This document shows positions 42,572 through 53,229 of a DNA stretch of 64,000 bases, piece by piece (within the stretch, counting starts at the first letter, position 1; each line of letters begins with the position of its first letter). The notes beneath the pieces were generated by a model. The model worked only from the letters and a program-made list of their open reading frames with translations, had not been told where the DNA came from and did not search any database. The stretch lies in contig NZ_CP144164.1 of the NCBI RefSeq assembly GCF_037478005.1, forward strand, positions 3,968,001 through 4,032,000. Reading direction: 5' to 3'. The DNA comes from Alteromonas sp. M12 (lineage in GTDB: Bacteria; Pseudomonadota; Gammaproteobacteria; Enterobacterales; Alteromonadaceae). The position numbers were made by a program, and so were the translations under genes.

Positions 42572-44077
42572 ATGGAATTTAGCGTAAAAAGCGGTAGCCC
42601 TGAAAAGCAACGCAGCGCTTGTATAGTCGTTGGTGTATTTGAACCCCGACGTTTAACCTCAGTAGCAGAACAACTAGACGAAATCAGCGAAGGTTATATC
42701 AGTAACCTGTTACGACGAGGCGACTTGGAAGGCAAAGCCGGCCAAATGCTGTTGCTTCACCATGTCCCTAATATTCTAAGTGAAAGAGTATTATTGGTTG
42801 GTTGCGGAAAAGAACGTGAATTAGACGAGCGTCAGTACAAGCAAATTATAGATAAAACCATCAAGACACTTAACGAAACTGGCTCGATGGAAGCGGTGTG
42901 TTTCTTAAGTGAACTGCATGTTAAAGGTCGAGATGTTTATTGGAAAGTCCGCCAAGCAGTAGAAACAACTCAAGACTCACTATACACCTTCTTACAACTC
43001 AAAACTAAAAAAGGCGAGCCCCGTCGTCCGTTGCGTAAAATTGTTTTCAATGTGCCGACTCGTCGCGAATTGCCTGCTGGCGAACGTGCTGTTGAGCACG
43101 GATTGGCTATTTCAGCTGGAATGAAAACCACAAGAGATGTAGCTAACATGCCACCTAATATTTGTAATCCAGCATATTTGTTGGAACAAGCAAAAATATT
43201 AGAAAAAGATTACGCCAGCATCAAAATTGAGTCGGTAAATGAAGCGCAAATGGCCGAATTACAAATGAACTCTTATCTGGCTGTCGGGCGTGGTTCAGTT
43301 AACGAATCGATTATGACTATTATTCATCACAATGGCGGCCCGAAAGATCAAGCGCCAGTAGTCTTGGTCGGCAAAGGACTGACTTTTGATTCAGGTGGTA
43401 TTTCTATTAAGCCAGGCGAAGGCATGGACGAAATGAAATATGACATGGGTGGTGCAGCGGGCGTGTTAGGTACTATGCATGCCATTGCCGCCCTGAACAT
43501 TCCACTCAATGTGATTGGCGTTTTAGCTGGCTGTGAAAACATGCCCGATGCCAACGCATATCGTCCAGGTGATATTCTAACAACCATGTCAGGGCAAACT
43601 GTGGAAGTTCTGAATACCGACGCCGAAGGTCGTTTGGTGTTATGTGATGCATTGACCTACGTAGAAAGATTTGACCCTGAGTTAGTTGTAGATATGGCTA
43701 CCTTAACCGGTGCTTGTATCGTTGCCTTAGGAGCCCATGCATCTGCCGTATTGAGTAATCACAATCCTTTAGCTCACGAACTGCTAAATGCTTCAGAGCA
43801 AAGTGGTGATAAAGCTTGGCGCTTACCTTTGTGGGATGAATATCAATCACAACTGGATAGCCCATTTGCAGACATGACCAACTTAGGTGGACGTGCGGCA
43901 GGTACCATAACAGCGGCCTGCTTCTTGTCTCGTTTCACTAAAAAATATAACTGGGCGCATATGGATATTGCAGGCACGGCATGGCGCAGTGGCAAAGACA
44001 AAGGCGCGACCGGAAGACCCGTGCCTATGATGACCCAGTTTTTGATGAATCGTGCAGGACTGGAAACTGAAGAGTAA
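42572..44077 (+). CDS. pepA: Leucyl aminopeptidase PepA
   Basis: Cytosolic M17 di-metal aminopeptidase, 501 aa, that removes N-terminal residues from peptides; in E. coli it also acts as a DNA-binding accessory protein. Metal and catalytic signatures: [31 protein letters not shown] and [18 protein letters not shown] gives the ribosome site before ATG 42572. Its stop overlaps the holC start (TAATG). Confidence 0.96.
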   Translation: MEFSVKSGSPEKQRSACIVVGVFEPRRLTSVAEQLDEISEGYISNLLRRGDLEGKAGQMLLLHHVPNILSERVLLVGCGKERELDERQYKQIIDKTIKTLNETGSMEAVCFLSELHVKGRDVYWKVRQAVETTQDSLYTFLQLKTKKGEPRRPLRKIVFNVPTRRELPAGERAVEHGLAISAGMKTTRDVANMPPNICNPAYLLEQAKILEKDYASIKIESVNEAQMAELQMNSYLAVGRGSVNESIMTIIHHNGGPKDQAPVVLVGKGLTFDSGGISIKPGEGMDEMKYDMGGAAGVLGTMHAIAALNIPLNVIGVLAGCENMPDANAYRPGDILTTMSGQTVEVLNTDAEGRLVLCDALTYVERFDPELVVDMATLTGACIVALGAHASAVLSNHNPLAHELLNASEQSGDKAWRLPLWDEYQSQLDSPFADMTNLGGRAAGTITAACFLSRFTKKYNWAHMDIAGTAWRSGKDKGATGRPVPMMTQFLMNRAGLETEE

Positions 44078-44535
44078 TGACTGATGTTACTTTTTACATG
44101 CTAGAAAAAGCAGATGAAGAGCATCCTGCGCACTGGCTAACAGCATGTGAATTAGCCGCCAATAGCTATCGTAATAAGCGCCGTTGTTTAGTTATCTGTG
44201 ACGATAAAAAATCAGCTGAAGCCTTCGATGAGCTTCTTTGGCAGCAACCACTGGAGGCTTTTGTCCCCCACAATTTAAGTGGCGAAGGCCCAAGTGGAGG
44301 CGCTCCAGTGGAAATATGCTGGCAGGTGAATAACCCCGGCAATAGGCCAGTGGTAATCAACCTTGCCAACCAAGTGCCCAGCGACGCTCAGCGCTTCAAA
44401 CAAATATTCGATTTTGTGCCCGCAGAAGAAACCGCTAAGCAACAGGCTCGAGAAAGATATAAACAATACCGCGCAGCAGGATTAAACATGCATAACCTGC
44501 CCGCGAGTAGCATTAATGAGAATCAACATGGATAA
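44077..44535 (+). CDS. holC: DNA polymerase III chi subunit
   Basis: Chi subunit of the clamp loader, 152 aa, linking the DnaX complex to single-strand-binding protein. Seen: [13 protein letters not shown] at the start, then [20 protein letters not shown] and [15 protein letters not shown], typical of HolC. Overlaps pepA by one base and valS by 8 bp, matching the conserved pepA-holC-valS order. Confidence 0.93.
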   Translation: MTDVTFYMLEKADEEHPAHWLTACELAANSYRNKRRCLVICDDKKSAEAFDELLWQQPLEAFVPHNLSGEGPSGGAPVEICWQVNNPGNRPVVINLANQVPSDAQRFKQIFDFVPAEETAKQQARERYKQYRAAGLNMHNLPASSINENQHG

Positions 44536-47293
44536 GACTTTTAGTCCACAGAATATCGAACAAGCCCGTTACCAACTCTGGGAACAAAAAGGCTATTTTA
44601 AAGCCAGCGGAAAAGGTGACCCTTACTGTATTTTGTTACCACCACCGAATGTTACTGGTAACCTACATATGGGACATGCTTTCCAGCATACCATCATGGA
44701 TTCACTGATTCGTTATCACCGAATGAAAGGCGATAATACTCTCTGGCAATGTGGAACTGACCATGCAGGTATTGCCACCCAAATGGTTGTAGAACGCCAA
44801 TTAAATGCACAAGGTAAAACCCGCCATGATTTAGGCCGAGAAGCCTTTGTCGACAAAATCTGGGATTGGAAAGAGGAATCAGGCGGTAATATTACTCAAC
44901 AAATGCGCCGCTTAGGTACTTCTCCAGACTGGGAAAGAGAAGCATTTACGATGAATCCTGACCTGTCTGAAGCAGTTCAAGAAGTATTTGTTAAATTGCA
45001 CGAAGAAGGTCTAATTTATCGTGGTAAACGCCTAGTAAACTGGGACCCAGTGTTACACACCGCAGTGTCTGATTTAGAAGTGTTAAACGAAGAAGAAGAT
45101 GGCTTCATGTGGCACATGCGCTACCCGCTAACGGATGGCAGTGGCGAGCTAGTGGTAGCGACAACAAGACCAGAAACAATGCTTGGCGATACCGCCGTGG
45201 CAGTGCACCCAGATGATGAACGTTATCAAAGTTTAATTGGTAAAAGCATCACATTACCGCTAACTGGAAGAGAAATTCCGATAATCGCTGATGATTATGT
45301 GGATCCGGAATTTGGTACTGGATGCGTGAAAATTACCCCAGCCCATGATTTTAACGATTATGAGATGGGTAAACGCCATAGCCTAGAAATGATTAATATT
45401 TTCACGGCAGACGCAAAAATAAATGATACCGCTCCGGAGCAATATCGAGGGCTAGACCGCTTTGATGGGCGTAAACAAATTGTCGCAGATTTAGAAGCGG
45501 CGGATATTTTAGTTAAAGTCGAAAATCACAAACTAAAAGTGCCTAGAGGCGATCGCACAGGTGCGGTAATCGAACCTTACTTAACAGACCAATGGTATGT
45601 TGCCGTTGAATCTTTAGCCAAACCTGCGATTGAAGCGGTAGAAAGCGGTGAGATAAAATTTGTCCCAGAAAACTGGAATAAAACCTATTACCAATGGATG
45701 TACAACATTCAAGATTGGTGTATTTCACGTCAATTATGGTGGGGCCATAGAATTCCAGCATGGTATGACGATAAAGGGGGCATATACGTAGGCCGCAATG
45801 AGGCCGAAGTGCGTGAAAAACACAATCTAGGCGCAGATGTTAATTTACGCCAAGATGAAGACGTATTGGATACCTGGTTTTCATCCGCCCTTTGGCCATT
45901 CGCCACTATGGGCTGGCCGAAAGAGACACCGGAATTAGAAACTTTTGTGCCTAGTTCAGTGCTGGTAACTGGCTTCGACATTATCTTCTTCTGGGTAGCC
46001 AGAATGATCATGATGACCAAAAAATTCACCGGCAAGATTCCCTTTAAAGAAATATACATCACTGGACTTATTCGTGATGAGCAAGGGGATAAAATGTCTA
46101 AATCGAAAGGCAACGTGCTTGATCCCATCGATTTAATTGACGGTATTACCTTAGAAGCGTTATTGGAAAAGCGTACCGCGGGCATGATGCAGCCGCAAAA
46201 AGCTAAAGCCATAACCAAACGCACGACCAAACAATTCCCAGATGGTATCAATGCCTATGGCACTGACGCGTTGCGTTTCACCTTTGCAGCAATGGCATCC
46301 ACCAGCAGAGATATCAACTTTGATATGGGCAGAGTGGAAGGTTACCGTAACTTCTGCAATAAATTGTGGAATGCTTCACGTTTTGTATTAATGAATACCG
46401 AAGAACAAGATACCGGCATTCAGGGTGGTGAGTTGGAATTAAGTCTCGCTGATAAATGGATTTGGGCACGTTTTCAACAAACCCTAAGTGAATTTGAATC
46501 GGCGCTCAAAGATTATCGTTTTGATATTGCCGCCCAAGCTGTATATGAGTTCACTTGGAATCAATTCTGTGATTGGTACTTAGAGTTGTCTAAACCAGTT
46601 CTGAATGCTGAAACCAGCACTGATGCGCAAAAACGAGGCACCCGACATACACTTATCAATGTTCTGGAAAGTCTATTGCGTCTTATGCACCCTATTATGC
46701 CATTTATTACGGACGAAATTTGGTTAAGAGTGGCACCTTTATGTGGGCTTGAAGGCGATAGCATCATGGAAAGACCATTTCCTGAATTAGATGCTCCCCG
46801 TCAAAACGAAAGTGTATTAGCCGATATTGAATGGGTGAAAAGCTTCATTGTAGGAATACGTAACATTCGTGGTGAAATGGATATATCACCCAATAAACCC
46901 CTCAATGTACTTTTGAAAAATGTCAGTGACAAAGATCAGTCTCGCTTAGACTTGAGTGAGAGTTTCTTAGCAAAAATGGCGAAGCTTGAGAGCATTACAG
47001 AGCTGAAAGCCGGCGATAAAGCGCCAGCCTCAGCGACAGCACTTGTGGGCGAAATGGAAATTCTTATCCCAATGGCAGGTCTGATAGATAAAGACGCGGA
47101 ACTATCGCGAATTGCTAAAGCCTTGGACAAAATCGAAAAAGATTTTGCCCGTACACAAGGTAAACTGAGCAATGAGAAATTTGTCAGCAATGCTCCTGAA
47201 GCTGTTATTAACAAAGAAAAAGCTAAATTGGATGACTTCCAAATGCAGATAAATAAACTCAACGAACAGCGAGATACAATTCAAGCACTCTGA
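44528..47293 (+). CDS. valS: Valyl-tRNA synthetase
   Basis: Class I aminoacyl-tRNA synthetase, 921 aa. Motifs: HMGH (HIGH) in [15 protein letters not shown], and KMSKS in [10 protein letters not shown]. An editing domain lies between ([19 protein letters not shown]), then an anticodon-binding domain with [14 protein letters not shown], and a C-terminal coiled coil (about residues 855-920) typical of ValS. ATG 44528 ([12 protein letters not shown]) matches the E. coli start; ATG 44516 in the same frame is 4 codons earlier. A strong terminator follows. Confidence 0.97.
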   Translation: MDKTFSPQNIEQARYQLWEQKGYFKASGKGDPYCILLPPPNVTGNLHMGHAFQHTIMDSLIRYHRMKGDNTLWQCGTDHAGIATQMVVERQLNAQGKTRHDLGREAFVDKIWDWKEESGGNITQQMRRLGTSPDWEREAFTMNPDLSEAVQEVFVKLHEEGLIYRGKRLVNWDPVLHTAVSDLEVLNEEEDGFMWHMRYPLTDGSGELVVATTRPETMLGDTAVAVHPDDERYQSLIGKSITLPLTGREIPIIADDYVDPEFGTGCVKITPAHDFNDYEMGKRHSLEMINIFTADAKINDTAPEQYRGLDRFDGRKQIVADLEAADILVKVENHKLKVPRGDRTGAVIEPYLTDQWYVAVESLAKPAIEAVESGEIKFVPENWNKTYYQWMYNIQDWCISRQLWWGHRIPAWYDDKGGIYVGRNEAEVREKHNLGADVNLRQDEDVLDTWFSSALWPFATMGWPKETPELETFVPSSVLVTGFDIIFFWVARMIMMTKKFTGKIPFKEIYITGLIRDEQGDKMSKSKGNVLDPIDLIDGITLEALLEKRTAGMMQPQKAKAITKRTTKQFPDGINAYGTDALRFTFAAMASTSRDINFDMGRVEGYRNFCNKLWNASRFVLMNTEEQDTGIQGGELELSLADKWIWARFQQTLSEFESALKDYRFDIAAQAVYEFTWNQFCDWYLELSKPVLNAETSTDAQKRGTRHTLINVLESLLRLMHPIMPFITDEIWLRVAPLCGLEGDSIMERPFPELDAPRQNESVLADIEWVKSFIVGIRNIRGEMDISPNKPLNVLLKNVSDKDQSRLDLSESFLAKMAKLESITELKAGDKAPASATALVGEMEILIPMAGLIDKDAELSRIAKALDKIEKDFARTQGKLSNEKFVSNAPEAVINKEKAKLDDFQMQINKLNEQRDTIQAL

Positions 47294-47314
47294 GTTTAAT
47301 CTTTTTCTAAACAC

Positions 47315-47339
47315 AAACCCCGGTTGTACCGGGGTTTTT
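47315..47339 (+). terminator. Terminator after valS
   Basis: AAACCCCGG and CCGGGGTTT form a 9-bp stem with loop TTGTA; the T-run extends into the stem's 3' end (TTTTT). Confidence 0.9.
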
Positions 47340-47438
47340 AGTTTCTGCGCTAGTTAGCTCAGTGCTAACTGGCGAGAACAATGAAAAAGGCTTAAGTCAG
47401 CTTAAACCTAGTCGTCATCAAGTTAGCCATCCCCCGGT

Positions 47439-48140
47439 CTAAACAAAGATTGCCGCTATTAAACCAATTAAACCACCGAATACACCTCCCCATACCACTA
47501 ACCAAGCCAAATGCTGTTTAATCATTTGTTGTACGAGTACTTTTACCATGGTTGGCGTGAGCTCATTTAAACGCTGCTCAACAATTTTATTAATATTTGC
47601 TATGAGATCGTCATTGGAATTGGATCCAGCGAGTTGTTCTTGCAGAGCAGCCATAAATGCTGGGTCTTGAACTATACCTTCAAGTGATGTTTCCATTTTA
47701 GTAACAAAGGGCTGTTTGAGGGGCTCTAAGGCTGCTTCACCTCCAAACATACCAAGCATTTGCCCAAATGAAGACTCTTTAATCACCGCTACCAACGAAT
47801 CAAACGTGGGGTTTAAATCCACTTTTTTGAGCAGCGCGCCCACATGTATAGCTAAAGAAGGCTTATTATCCGTCAAGAAACGTTGAATATTTTCGCTATT
47901 AAAAAACTGCTCCATAATCAAATTTCGAATACCTAATTTGAAGTCTTCAAAATGCTCAGGAATCACGCCAGAACCGTATAATCCAGGGACTTTTTCAAAT
48001 AACATATGAACGGCTAACCAGTTGGTAAGTGCCCCTGACAAAGCAAATAACCCCACGGTTTTCACTATGCTATTATCTAAACCGAAACCAACCAACACTA
48101 ACAGTGCGGCCAAACCATTAGTGGCAATACTTTTATTCAA
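47439..48140 (-). CDS. DUF445-family membrane protein
   Basis: Protein of 233 aa of the YheB/DUF445 type: N-terminal helices with GLFALSGALTNWLAVHMLFEK and VPGLYGSGVIPEHFEDFKLG, the family's signature segment, a soluble helical middle part and one C-terminal membrane helix (VVWGGVFGGLIGLIAAI). Function unknown. It is shorter than many DUF445 proteins (about 400 aa). It is monocistronic and convergent with valS. Confidence 0.83.
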   Translation of the reverse strand: MNKSIATNGLAALLVLVGFGLDNSIVKTVGLFALSGALTNWLAVHMLFEKVPGLYGSGVIPEHFEDFKLGIRNLIMEQFFNSENIQRFLTDNKPSLAIHVGALLKKVDLNPTFDSLVAVIKESSFGQMLGMFGGEAALEPLKQPFVTKMETSLEGIVQDPAFMAALQEQLAGSNSNDDLIANINKIVEQRLNELTPTMVKVLVQQMIKQHLAWLVVWGGVFGGLIGLIAAIFV

Positions 48141-48304
48141 ACTTAATCTCCGCTAAATACAAAAGGGTGAGTTAATACAACATTCAAAACTGTGGCGAGC
48201 ATGCTAGCCTAAGTCAGCCCAAATTGGCATATCAAGGTAGATATTGTTTGATACAAAAACTTCAAGATCTTAAATAAAATTTCTTTGTACAAATTAGACT
48301 CATA

Positions 48305-48326
48305 AAAAAAGGGAGCCTAAGCTCCC
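48305..48326 (-). terminator. Terminator after the GlyGly-CTERM gene
   Basis: GGGAGC-TTAG-GCTCCC followed by TTTTTTT on the minus strand, 23 bp beyond the stop codon. Confidence 0.85.
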
Positions 48327-48348
48327 AGAAAATCTTACCTAACCAAAC

Positions 48349-49113
48349 CTAACTTCTTGTGAAAAATACTCTTCCCATTAGTATTGGTATTAACAACAAG
48401 GTAAGAAATCCAAAACTTCCACCGTGTTCAGTGACGATAATTACTTGTGGCTGTTCGTAACTTTGACTCTCAAGTGTGAGTAAACTTAAGTCTGCATCAC
48501 TATATCCATCAGAGATCGCGACTAAACGATTGTCATAGGTGTCATAGAGTTCAATTAACAACTCATAATCACCGGGAGGAAAACCAGTTTGCAGGTCACT
48601 CTCAATAACATAGCTATCTGAACTAGAATCACCGTTGATAAAAAATAGCGAGGTAGTGTGATATTCTTCAAATACGTCACCTCTTGCCAAATATAAACGG
48701 GCATAAACCTCCGCTTCGGTATAAATAGTGTCGGCATCAAATTCCAGAGTGAATCCAGAGTAATATCCGTCAGCATCGCGATCTATATCTAAAAATACGG
48801 TTGCATCGTAAATCCAAAAATCAGGATCGTCTTCGACCATACGTAAGTCACGATCAAGTGGCCTAGTTAAAGGCGCTGCCGCTTGCCGCATTTTGTGGGC
48901 TTCAGCTTTATCTAATGAAACTGACTCCATTGATTGTTTTTGAACACTTCCCGGTACGCCTTTTTTGTTCACTTGAGCTAACACTGAACCGTATTGAGAT
49001 TCTGTAGAAGTAACACTGATGGATTCCGTTGTATCACTTTGCGCACTCAAGGCTGAAAACGAAGCGATTGAGAACATTAGTGAAAAAGTACTAATTAATG
49101 TAAATCGGGTCAT
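48349..49113 (-). CDS. Choice-of-anchor H type protein with GlyGly-CTERM tail
   Basis: Exported protein of 254 aa. ATG 49113 is preceded by GGAG at 5 nt and gives a clean signal peptide (ends near SALSAQ); an in-frame start at 49161 would put 16 polar residues in front. The mature domain has YDATVFLDIDRDADGYYSGF and FPPGDYELLIELYD, the pattern of the choice-of-anchor H family. The tail GGSFGFLTLLLIPILM plus basic end (FFTRS) is a GlyGly-CTERM signal, processed by rhombosortase and linked to type II secretion. A rhombosortase gene is not in the window. Confidence 0.78.
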   Translation of the reverse strand: MTRFTLISTFSLMFSIASFSALSAQSDTTESISVTSTESQYGSVLAQVNKKGVPGSVQKQSMESVSLDKAEAHKMRQAAAPLTRPLDRDLRMVEDDPDFWIYDATVFLDIDRDADGYYSGFTLEFDADTIYTEAEVYARLYLARGDVFEEYHTTSLFFINGDSSSDSYVIESDLQTGFPPGDYELLIELYDTYDNRLVAISDGYSDADLSLLTLESQSYEQPQVIIVTEHGGSFGFLTLLLIPILMGRVFFTRS

Positions 49114-49687
49114 GCTTACTCCAAAAACTTTCCTGTTAATCTGAGAATCATTGTGGACCAATTAAGATGAATAAAAGCTGAAGGGATGCTTAACTGTGTT
49201 CTTATAGCCCACATTTTATTCCGCGAACTGTGAGCAAATAACTACAAACAACGAAAGAACTGAACGCTAATTGCTTCTGGTGCATCAAATAAGCTTCGAA
49301 AAATTGACTAGCAACAACCACTTTGAGCTTAGTTACCGCGCAAGGTATTCCTAAATTCTCGCGTTTTGATGTAAAAAACAGTTAATTCTTTTAACAACTC
49401 CTTGTTAAACATAGGCTGCAAGGCGTTTTGTAATTAAATTACAATACAACTTTCATATAAAAATAAGAAAAGATATATCTTTATGATATATAGAAAAACC
49501 TAACAAACAAACTAAATCAATAACTTAGAGTCAAATGTAACGTTTTTCGGAAGCGTGTAACACAATTTTAATCAAACCTATACAGTATAAAAACAACATT
49601 AAACTGAAATTTAATTACAATAAATCTCACTGGTTAGGTAATCAGTGATTCAAAATTTATTTTATATTTATTAAATAGGTGTCCATT
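49114..49687. other. Intergenic, no gene seen
   Basis: 574 bp, strongly AT-rich, between divergent genes (GlyGly-CTERM minus, DUF3718 plus). No ORF with a ribosome site, RNA gene or repeat was recognised. It must hold both promoters. Confidence 0.5.
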
Positions 49688-50011
49688 ATGAAAAAATTAG
49701 TATTAGCAAGTTTGCTTGCCCTATCTGTTCCATTTACAGCTTCAGCTTCAGAGTCTTCTGCTGAAAGCGTAAAATTCATTGGTGATTTAGAGTATGCATC
49801 ATTTTGTAAAGCAGTAGTCAACAACGACGTAGAGCTTTTCAAATTGTCATTAAACCGTTTTGTTGGCGAGCTAGGTTCTTCTAGAAAGCGTGTTCTTAAG
49901 CGTGTTTTAGCTGATAACAATGTTACTTGTTCTGGTCAATCTTTGGTTGAATTTTCTGCAAAGCGCAACGCTACGCAAATAGGTTCATTCATTACTGCAC
50001 AGGCTGAATAG
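49688..50011 (+). CDS. DUF3718 exported protein
   Basis: Small exported protein of 107 aa: the signal peptide ends near TASASE. The mature part has FCKAVVNNDVELFKLSLNR and ADNNVTCSGQSLVEFSAKRN, with two Cys probably in a disulfide; this is the DUF3718 pattern common in Alteromonadales. ATG 49688 follows AGGTG; an in-frame GTG 9 bp upstream overlaps that site. Function unknown. Confidence 0.8.
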   Translation: MKKLVLASLLALSVPFTASASESSAESVKFIGDLEYASFCKAVVNNDVELFKLSLNRFVGELGSSRKRVLKRVLADNNVTCSGQSLVEFSAKRNATQIGSFITAQAE

Positions 50012-50024
50012 TGACTGTAGGTAG

Positions 50025-50053
50025 GCAAGCTGGAAATCAATAATCCAGCTTGC
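50025..50053. terminator. Inverted repeat between convergent genes
   Basis: GCAAGCTGGA and TCCAGCTTGC form a perfect 10-bp stem with a 9-nt loop, 13 bp after the DUF3718 stop. There is no T-run on either side, so termination is inferred from position. Confidence 0.55.
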
Positions 50054-50073
50054 TAAATCCTTCTATAACAAAA

Positions 50074-51225
50074 TTATCCTTTGGTAAGTAAAACTGCCAT
50101 TCCTCGGTTGAAATGTCCAAGCCAAGTTTTACAATATTGACCTTCCGCCGCTCTATTTATCTCAACCACTGCTCTTTTCTTAGGCTGTTGATTATGTCCA
50201 GTGTAAGCACGACTGTGAGTAATCGCATCAAAACTATCTAAAATGGCTAACAATCTTGCACCTTCACAGATATCTTTGTCCTTAATACCTAGTGGGTAGC
50301 CACTTCCATCGATGCGTTCGTGATGTTGCATCACAATTTTTCGTGCACTATTCCATTGATCAAGATGTTCTAATAATCTTGAGCTCTTATACACGTGTGA
50401 ACGCACCAAATTAAACTCATTGGCAGTCAATTTACCTTCTTTGTGTAAAATACTAAGAGGCATAAAGGCCATTCCAAAATCGTGCACATAACAGGCTACG
50501 GCAAGCTGATCTTCTTCAATTGGATTACCCGCAATGCTATTGATATAAAAAGCCAACTTTGCAATGCGATCTCCGCGCCCTTCCCAATACATAGAACGTC
50601 GCTCTATCGGTTTCATGAGTTCTCTGAAAAACAAAATGTCCATTTGTTTTTCATTACTTAACCCTTTAGGAATACCGGTATTAGCCAATGTGACTGACCG
50701 CGATGGTGTGGTTTCACCTGCAGCTTCTTCGATAACATCTGCTGCCGTGTGGTCTAAATCAGGATTGAGTAACAGCACCGCATCAGATAGCAGTTGCTCA
50801 TGAGAAGCAGAATTTTCCGGGGTGATTTTCGCTACATGGTTAACTAACAGACGATACAGCTCTGGATCGTACTGAGCAAAACCCTTTTCGAAGCAACTTT
50901 CCACGAAGATTTTAACTCTGTCCATGGTTAGCAAAACCAGATCACTCATTGTACTGGTATATCTAACTTGGTTTTTGCGTAAAAAATCGAGCAGATCTTC
51001 AACGTGTTGGAGCAACGGCAACAGAGGTTTAAAGTTAACTAAGCCTAAATCCCCTTTGATAGTGTGCACTGAGCGAAAGAGCGAACGTTGCAGCTCGTTG
51101 TCTTCTGGTCGCAGCTCCAATTCAATTAGAGTTTGCTCACTGGCCTCATAAAGTTCATTAATTTCATCGAGGAGATCATTCAAGATATCATCATCAAGAT
51201 CTTCTGGAGTAAAGGTTTGCATCAA
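50074..51225 (-). CDS. Hpt - HD-GYP fusion protein
   Basis: Cytosolic protein of 383 aa joining a histidine phosphotransfer domain (about residues 10-115, phospho-His in RSVHTIKGDLG) to an HD-GYP domain (about 190-370), the family that hydrolyses cyclic-di-GMP. HD pair in CYVHDFGMAFMPLSILHKEG and GYP in HHERIDGSGYPLG. In the usual HD(I/L)GK(I/V) motif Lys is replaced by Met (HDFGM), which may affect activity. There is no receiver domain, so it probably takes phosphate from an unlinked phosphorelay and turns it into c-di-GMP change; that is inference. Confidence 0.85.
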   Translation of the reverse strand: MMQTFTPEDLDDDILNDLLDEINELYEASEQTLIELELRPEDNELQRSLFRSVHTIKGDLGLVNFKPLLPLLQHVEDLLDFLRKNQVRYTSTMSDLVLLTMDRVKIFVESCFEKGFAQYDPELYRLLVNHVAKITPENSASHEQLLSDAVLLLNPDLDHTAADVIEEAAGETTPSRSVTLANTGIPKGLSNEKQMDILFFRELMKPIERRSMYWEGRGDRIAKLAFYINSIAGNPIEEDQLAVACYVHDFGMAFMPLSILHKEGKLTANEFNLVRSHVYKSSRLLEHLDQWNSARKIVMQHHERIDGSGYPLGIKDKDICEGARLLAILDSFDAITHSRAYTGHNQQPKKRAVVEINRAAEGQYCKTWLGHFNRGMAVLLTKG

Positions 51226-51443
51226 TTTGATTTACCTCAAGCAATATCACAAAGTTCAATAATAACTAATAGTTATCGACCATCTGAACACGATCTACAC
51301 AGCATATCTCTACTTTATTGGTTAAGCACTGCCGTGAACAGAGTTAATTTCTGAAAAAGTCGCTTATAACTAGATTAGGTTAAGATTTGGTATTAATCAG
51401 AAACATTGTATACTCACCGCCCATTTTTTATTTGAGAGTACAC

Positions 51444-52169
51444 GTGTTAGCTATTGGACGAGTGATATTCATTTTGTGCTATTTTACACTTGCAAGTTTA
51501 GCAATGATTGTGATGTGCCTAGTGCGTCCATTTCATCGTAACAACGTGCATGTTATTGGCAAGGTATATGGTGCTATTGCACCCATGATAGGCTTGAAAG
51601 TAAAGGTCAATGTGCCAACCAGCGTTAAAAATGGTGGCCCTTTCGTCTTTGTTGCAAACCATCAGAATAGTTATGATCTCATCACAGTGTGTCTTTCCGC
51701 TCAAAAGGGCGTTGTTTCTGTGGGCAAAAAAAGCCTAGTACTGATTCCCATTTTTGGTTGGTTGTATTGGTTATCTGGCAATATCTTGATTGACCGTAAA
51801 GATTCTGGACGAGCTAAAGATACTTTGAAGCAAACAATAGACAAAATTAATCAACGCAAACTTTCAGTATTCTTTTTCCCCGAGGGGACACGAAGTAGAG
51901 GTCGTGGTCTATTAAGTTTTAAAACCGGAGCATTCAGAATTGCGCAAGCTGTCAACGAACCTATCGTGATGGTAAGCACGAGTAATTTACATCAAAAAAT
52001 ACAGTTGAACCGATGGGATAATGGCACTTTGCTTATTGACTTGAGCGAGCCCGTAATCTTGGATAAACAACATGACGCCAAAACTTGGGCCAAAGAAATC
52101 CATAACCGGATGAAAATCAAGATTGCGGAACTTGACAATCAAGTTGCACAAATCGACGAAGTTAAATAG
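51444..52169 (+). CDS. plsC: 1-acyl-sn-glycerol-3-phosphate acyltransferase
   Basis: Inner-membrane acyltransferase of 241 aa making phosphatidic acid from lysophosphatidic acid. Motifs: HX4D as NHQNSYD, the GNILIDR segment, FPEGTRSRGRG, and a hydrophobic N-terminal helix. GTG 51444 (MLAIGRVIFIL) matches the start and length of E. coli PlsC (245 aa) and follows GAGAG; a longer frame from TTG 51387 is less likely. rraB follows by 35 bp. Confidence 0.92.
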   Translation: MLAIGRVIFILCYFTLASLAMIVMCLVRPFHRNNVHVIGKVYGAIAPMIGLKVKVNVPTSVKNGGPFVFVANHQNSYDLITVCLSAQKGVVSVGKKSLVLIPIFGWLYWLSGNILIDRKDSGRAKDTLKQTIDKINQRKLSVFFFPEGTRSRGRGLLSFKTGAFRIAQAVNEPIVMVSTSNLHQKIQLNRWDNGTLLIDLSEPVILDKQHDAKTWAKEIHNRMKIKIAELDNQVAQIDEVK

Positions 52170-52204
52170 ATTATCTCAAAAGTATAAACAACGAAGGATA
52201 GCCA

Positions 52205-52558
52205 ATGAGCAATGCAGAACAAAAAGAAGAGTGGTACGAATTTAATCAAGAAACCGTTGAAGCTTTAATTGAAGACGGAAGCAATGCAGAATTGCCACAC
52301 ACTATCGAATATCATTTTGCTCATTCTGATTTTGATGTCCTCGAAAAAGCAGCTGTAGATGCTTTCAAAGCGGGTTTTGAAGTGGGTGATGCCGAAGAGT
52401 TGATGTTAGACGATGGTGGCACCGTATTCTGCTTTGATGCTGTTGTAGAAAGAATGCTAGATATTGATTTGATCAATAAAGATACGGATACACTGCTAAA
52501 AATCGCTGACAAACATAATATACACTACGATGGTTGGGGTACTTACTTTATCGAGTAG
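52205..52558 (+). CDS. rraB: Ribonuclease E inhibitor RraB
   Basis: Small acidic protein of 117 aa. EWYEFNQETVEALIEDGSN, TIEYHFAHSDFDVLEKAAV and the C-terminal YDGWGTYFIE match RraB, which binds RNase E and modulates mRNA decay. GAAGGA lies 6 bp before the ATG. Downstream of plsC here. Confidence 0.9.
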   Translation: MSNAEQKEEWYEFNQETVEALIEDGSNAELPHTIEYHFAHSDFDVLEKAAVDAFKAGFEVGDAEELMLDDGGTVFCFDAVVERMLDIDLINKDTDTLLKIADKHNIHYDGWGTYFIE

Positions 52559-52754
52559 TTAAGGGTTCTATGTAATACAAAAGTAAAAGCGCAAAATCAA
52601 TGATAAATAACTTTTCGAGATTCAGTTGAGGCATTCGTAACCTCTAGTTGGGTTAATTGCTGAAGTTTCTAGTGTTGCCACAGCCCAAGGCGATATGGTT
52701 TAGAGTTCTGTTAACAATGCCGCTGCAGAACTATTAATAATAAGGAAATGCATT

Positions 52755-53075
52755 ATGTCAGAAGTTAAATTAGTTGTTTTATACCCTCAACCAACTGATG
52801 TGGCTCAATTCGAGATCGATTATCCAGCACATATATCGTTGCTTCATGAGAAAATGAACATCCCCACAGACCATAAACCTTATACTGTAACCAAATTTGA
52901 TTCACAACCGCAAAACCCATCCCCATTCTATCAAATGTTTTCCATGCCCTTTCCTTCAGCAGAGGCGTTGCAGCAAACATTGGAAAGTGCCGAGATGCAA
53001 GAGGTAGCGGGTGACGCAACACGCATTTCAACTGGTGGCGCGCCGGTAATTCTGACGGGAAGCGACGCCAAATAA
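52755..53075 (+). CDS. EthD-domain protein
   Basis: Small dimeric alpha/beta-barrel type protein of 106 aa. VKLVVLYPQPTDVAQFEIDY with HISLLHEKMN matches the EthD/ABM-like fold in which a conserved YPxPxDxxxFExxY start is typical; the end has ISTGGAPVILTGSD. Members act in ring-cleavage or ether catabolism, but most are uncharacterised. Monocistronic, AAGGA ribosome site. Confidence 0.78.
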   Translation: MSEVKLVVLYPQPTDVAQFEIDYPAHISLLHEKMNIPTDHKPYTVTKFDSQPQNPSPFYQMFSMPFPSAEALQQTLESAEMQEVAGDATRISTGGAPVILTGSDAK

Positions 53076-53092
53076 ATCAGGTGTAGCATGGA

Positions 53093-53215
53093 CTTTAGGC
53101 CATGGAATTGAACTAAACCATAGCATTGGCTAGTTGCATAAATGGATTATAATGGCCGAGGGGCTTTGGGTAATGACTTAAATCTGTAACTGGGACGGGC
53201 GTCCCAGCTACAGTT
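53093..53215. repeat. Solo REP half-unit plus a second REP-like palindrome
   Basis: 53093-53115 is a lone GTAG + CATGGACTTTAGGCCATG hairpin of the array family. At 53184-53213, CTGTAACTGGGACG and CGTCCCAGCTACAG are 14-bp inverted arms (one mismatch, 2-nt loop); on the minus strand it reads GTAG followed by CTGGGACGCCCGTCCCAG, a different REP-like class. The second hairpin may also end ilvH transcription. Confidence 0.65.
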
Positions 53216-53229
53216 TACTGTTTTACAAT

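Noticed and set aside
45730..46251. 173-codon frame antisense to valS
   Set aside because: Shadow of the valS coding sequence.
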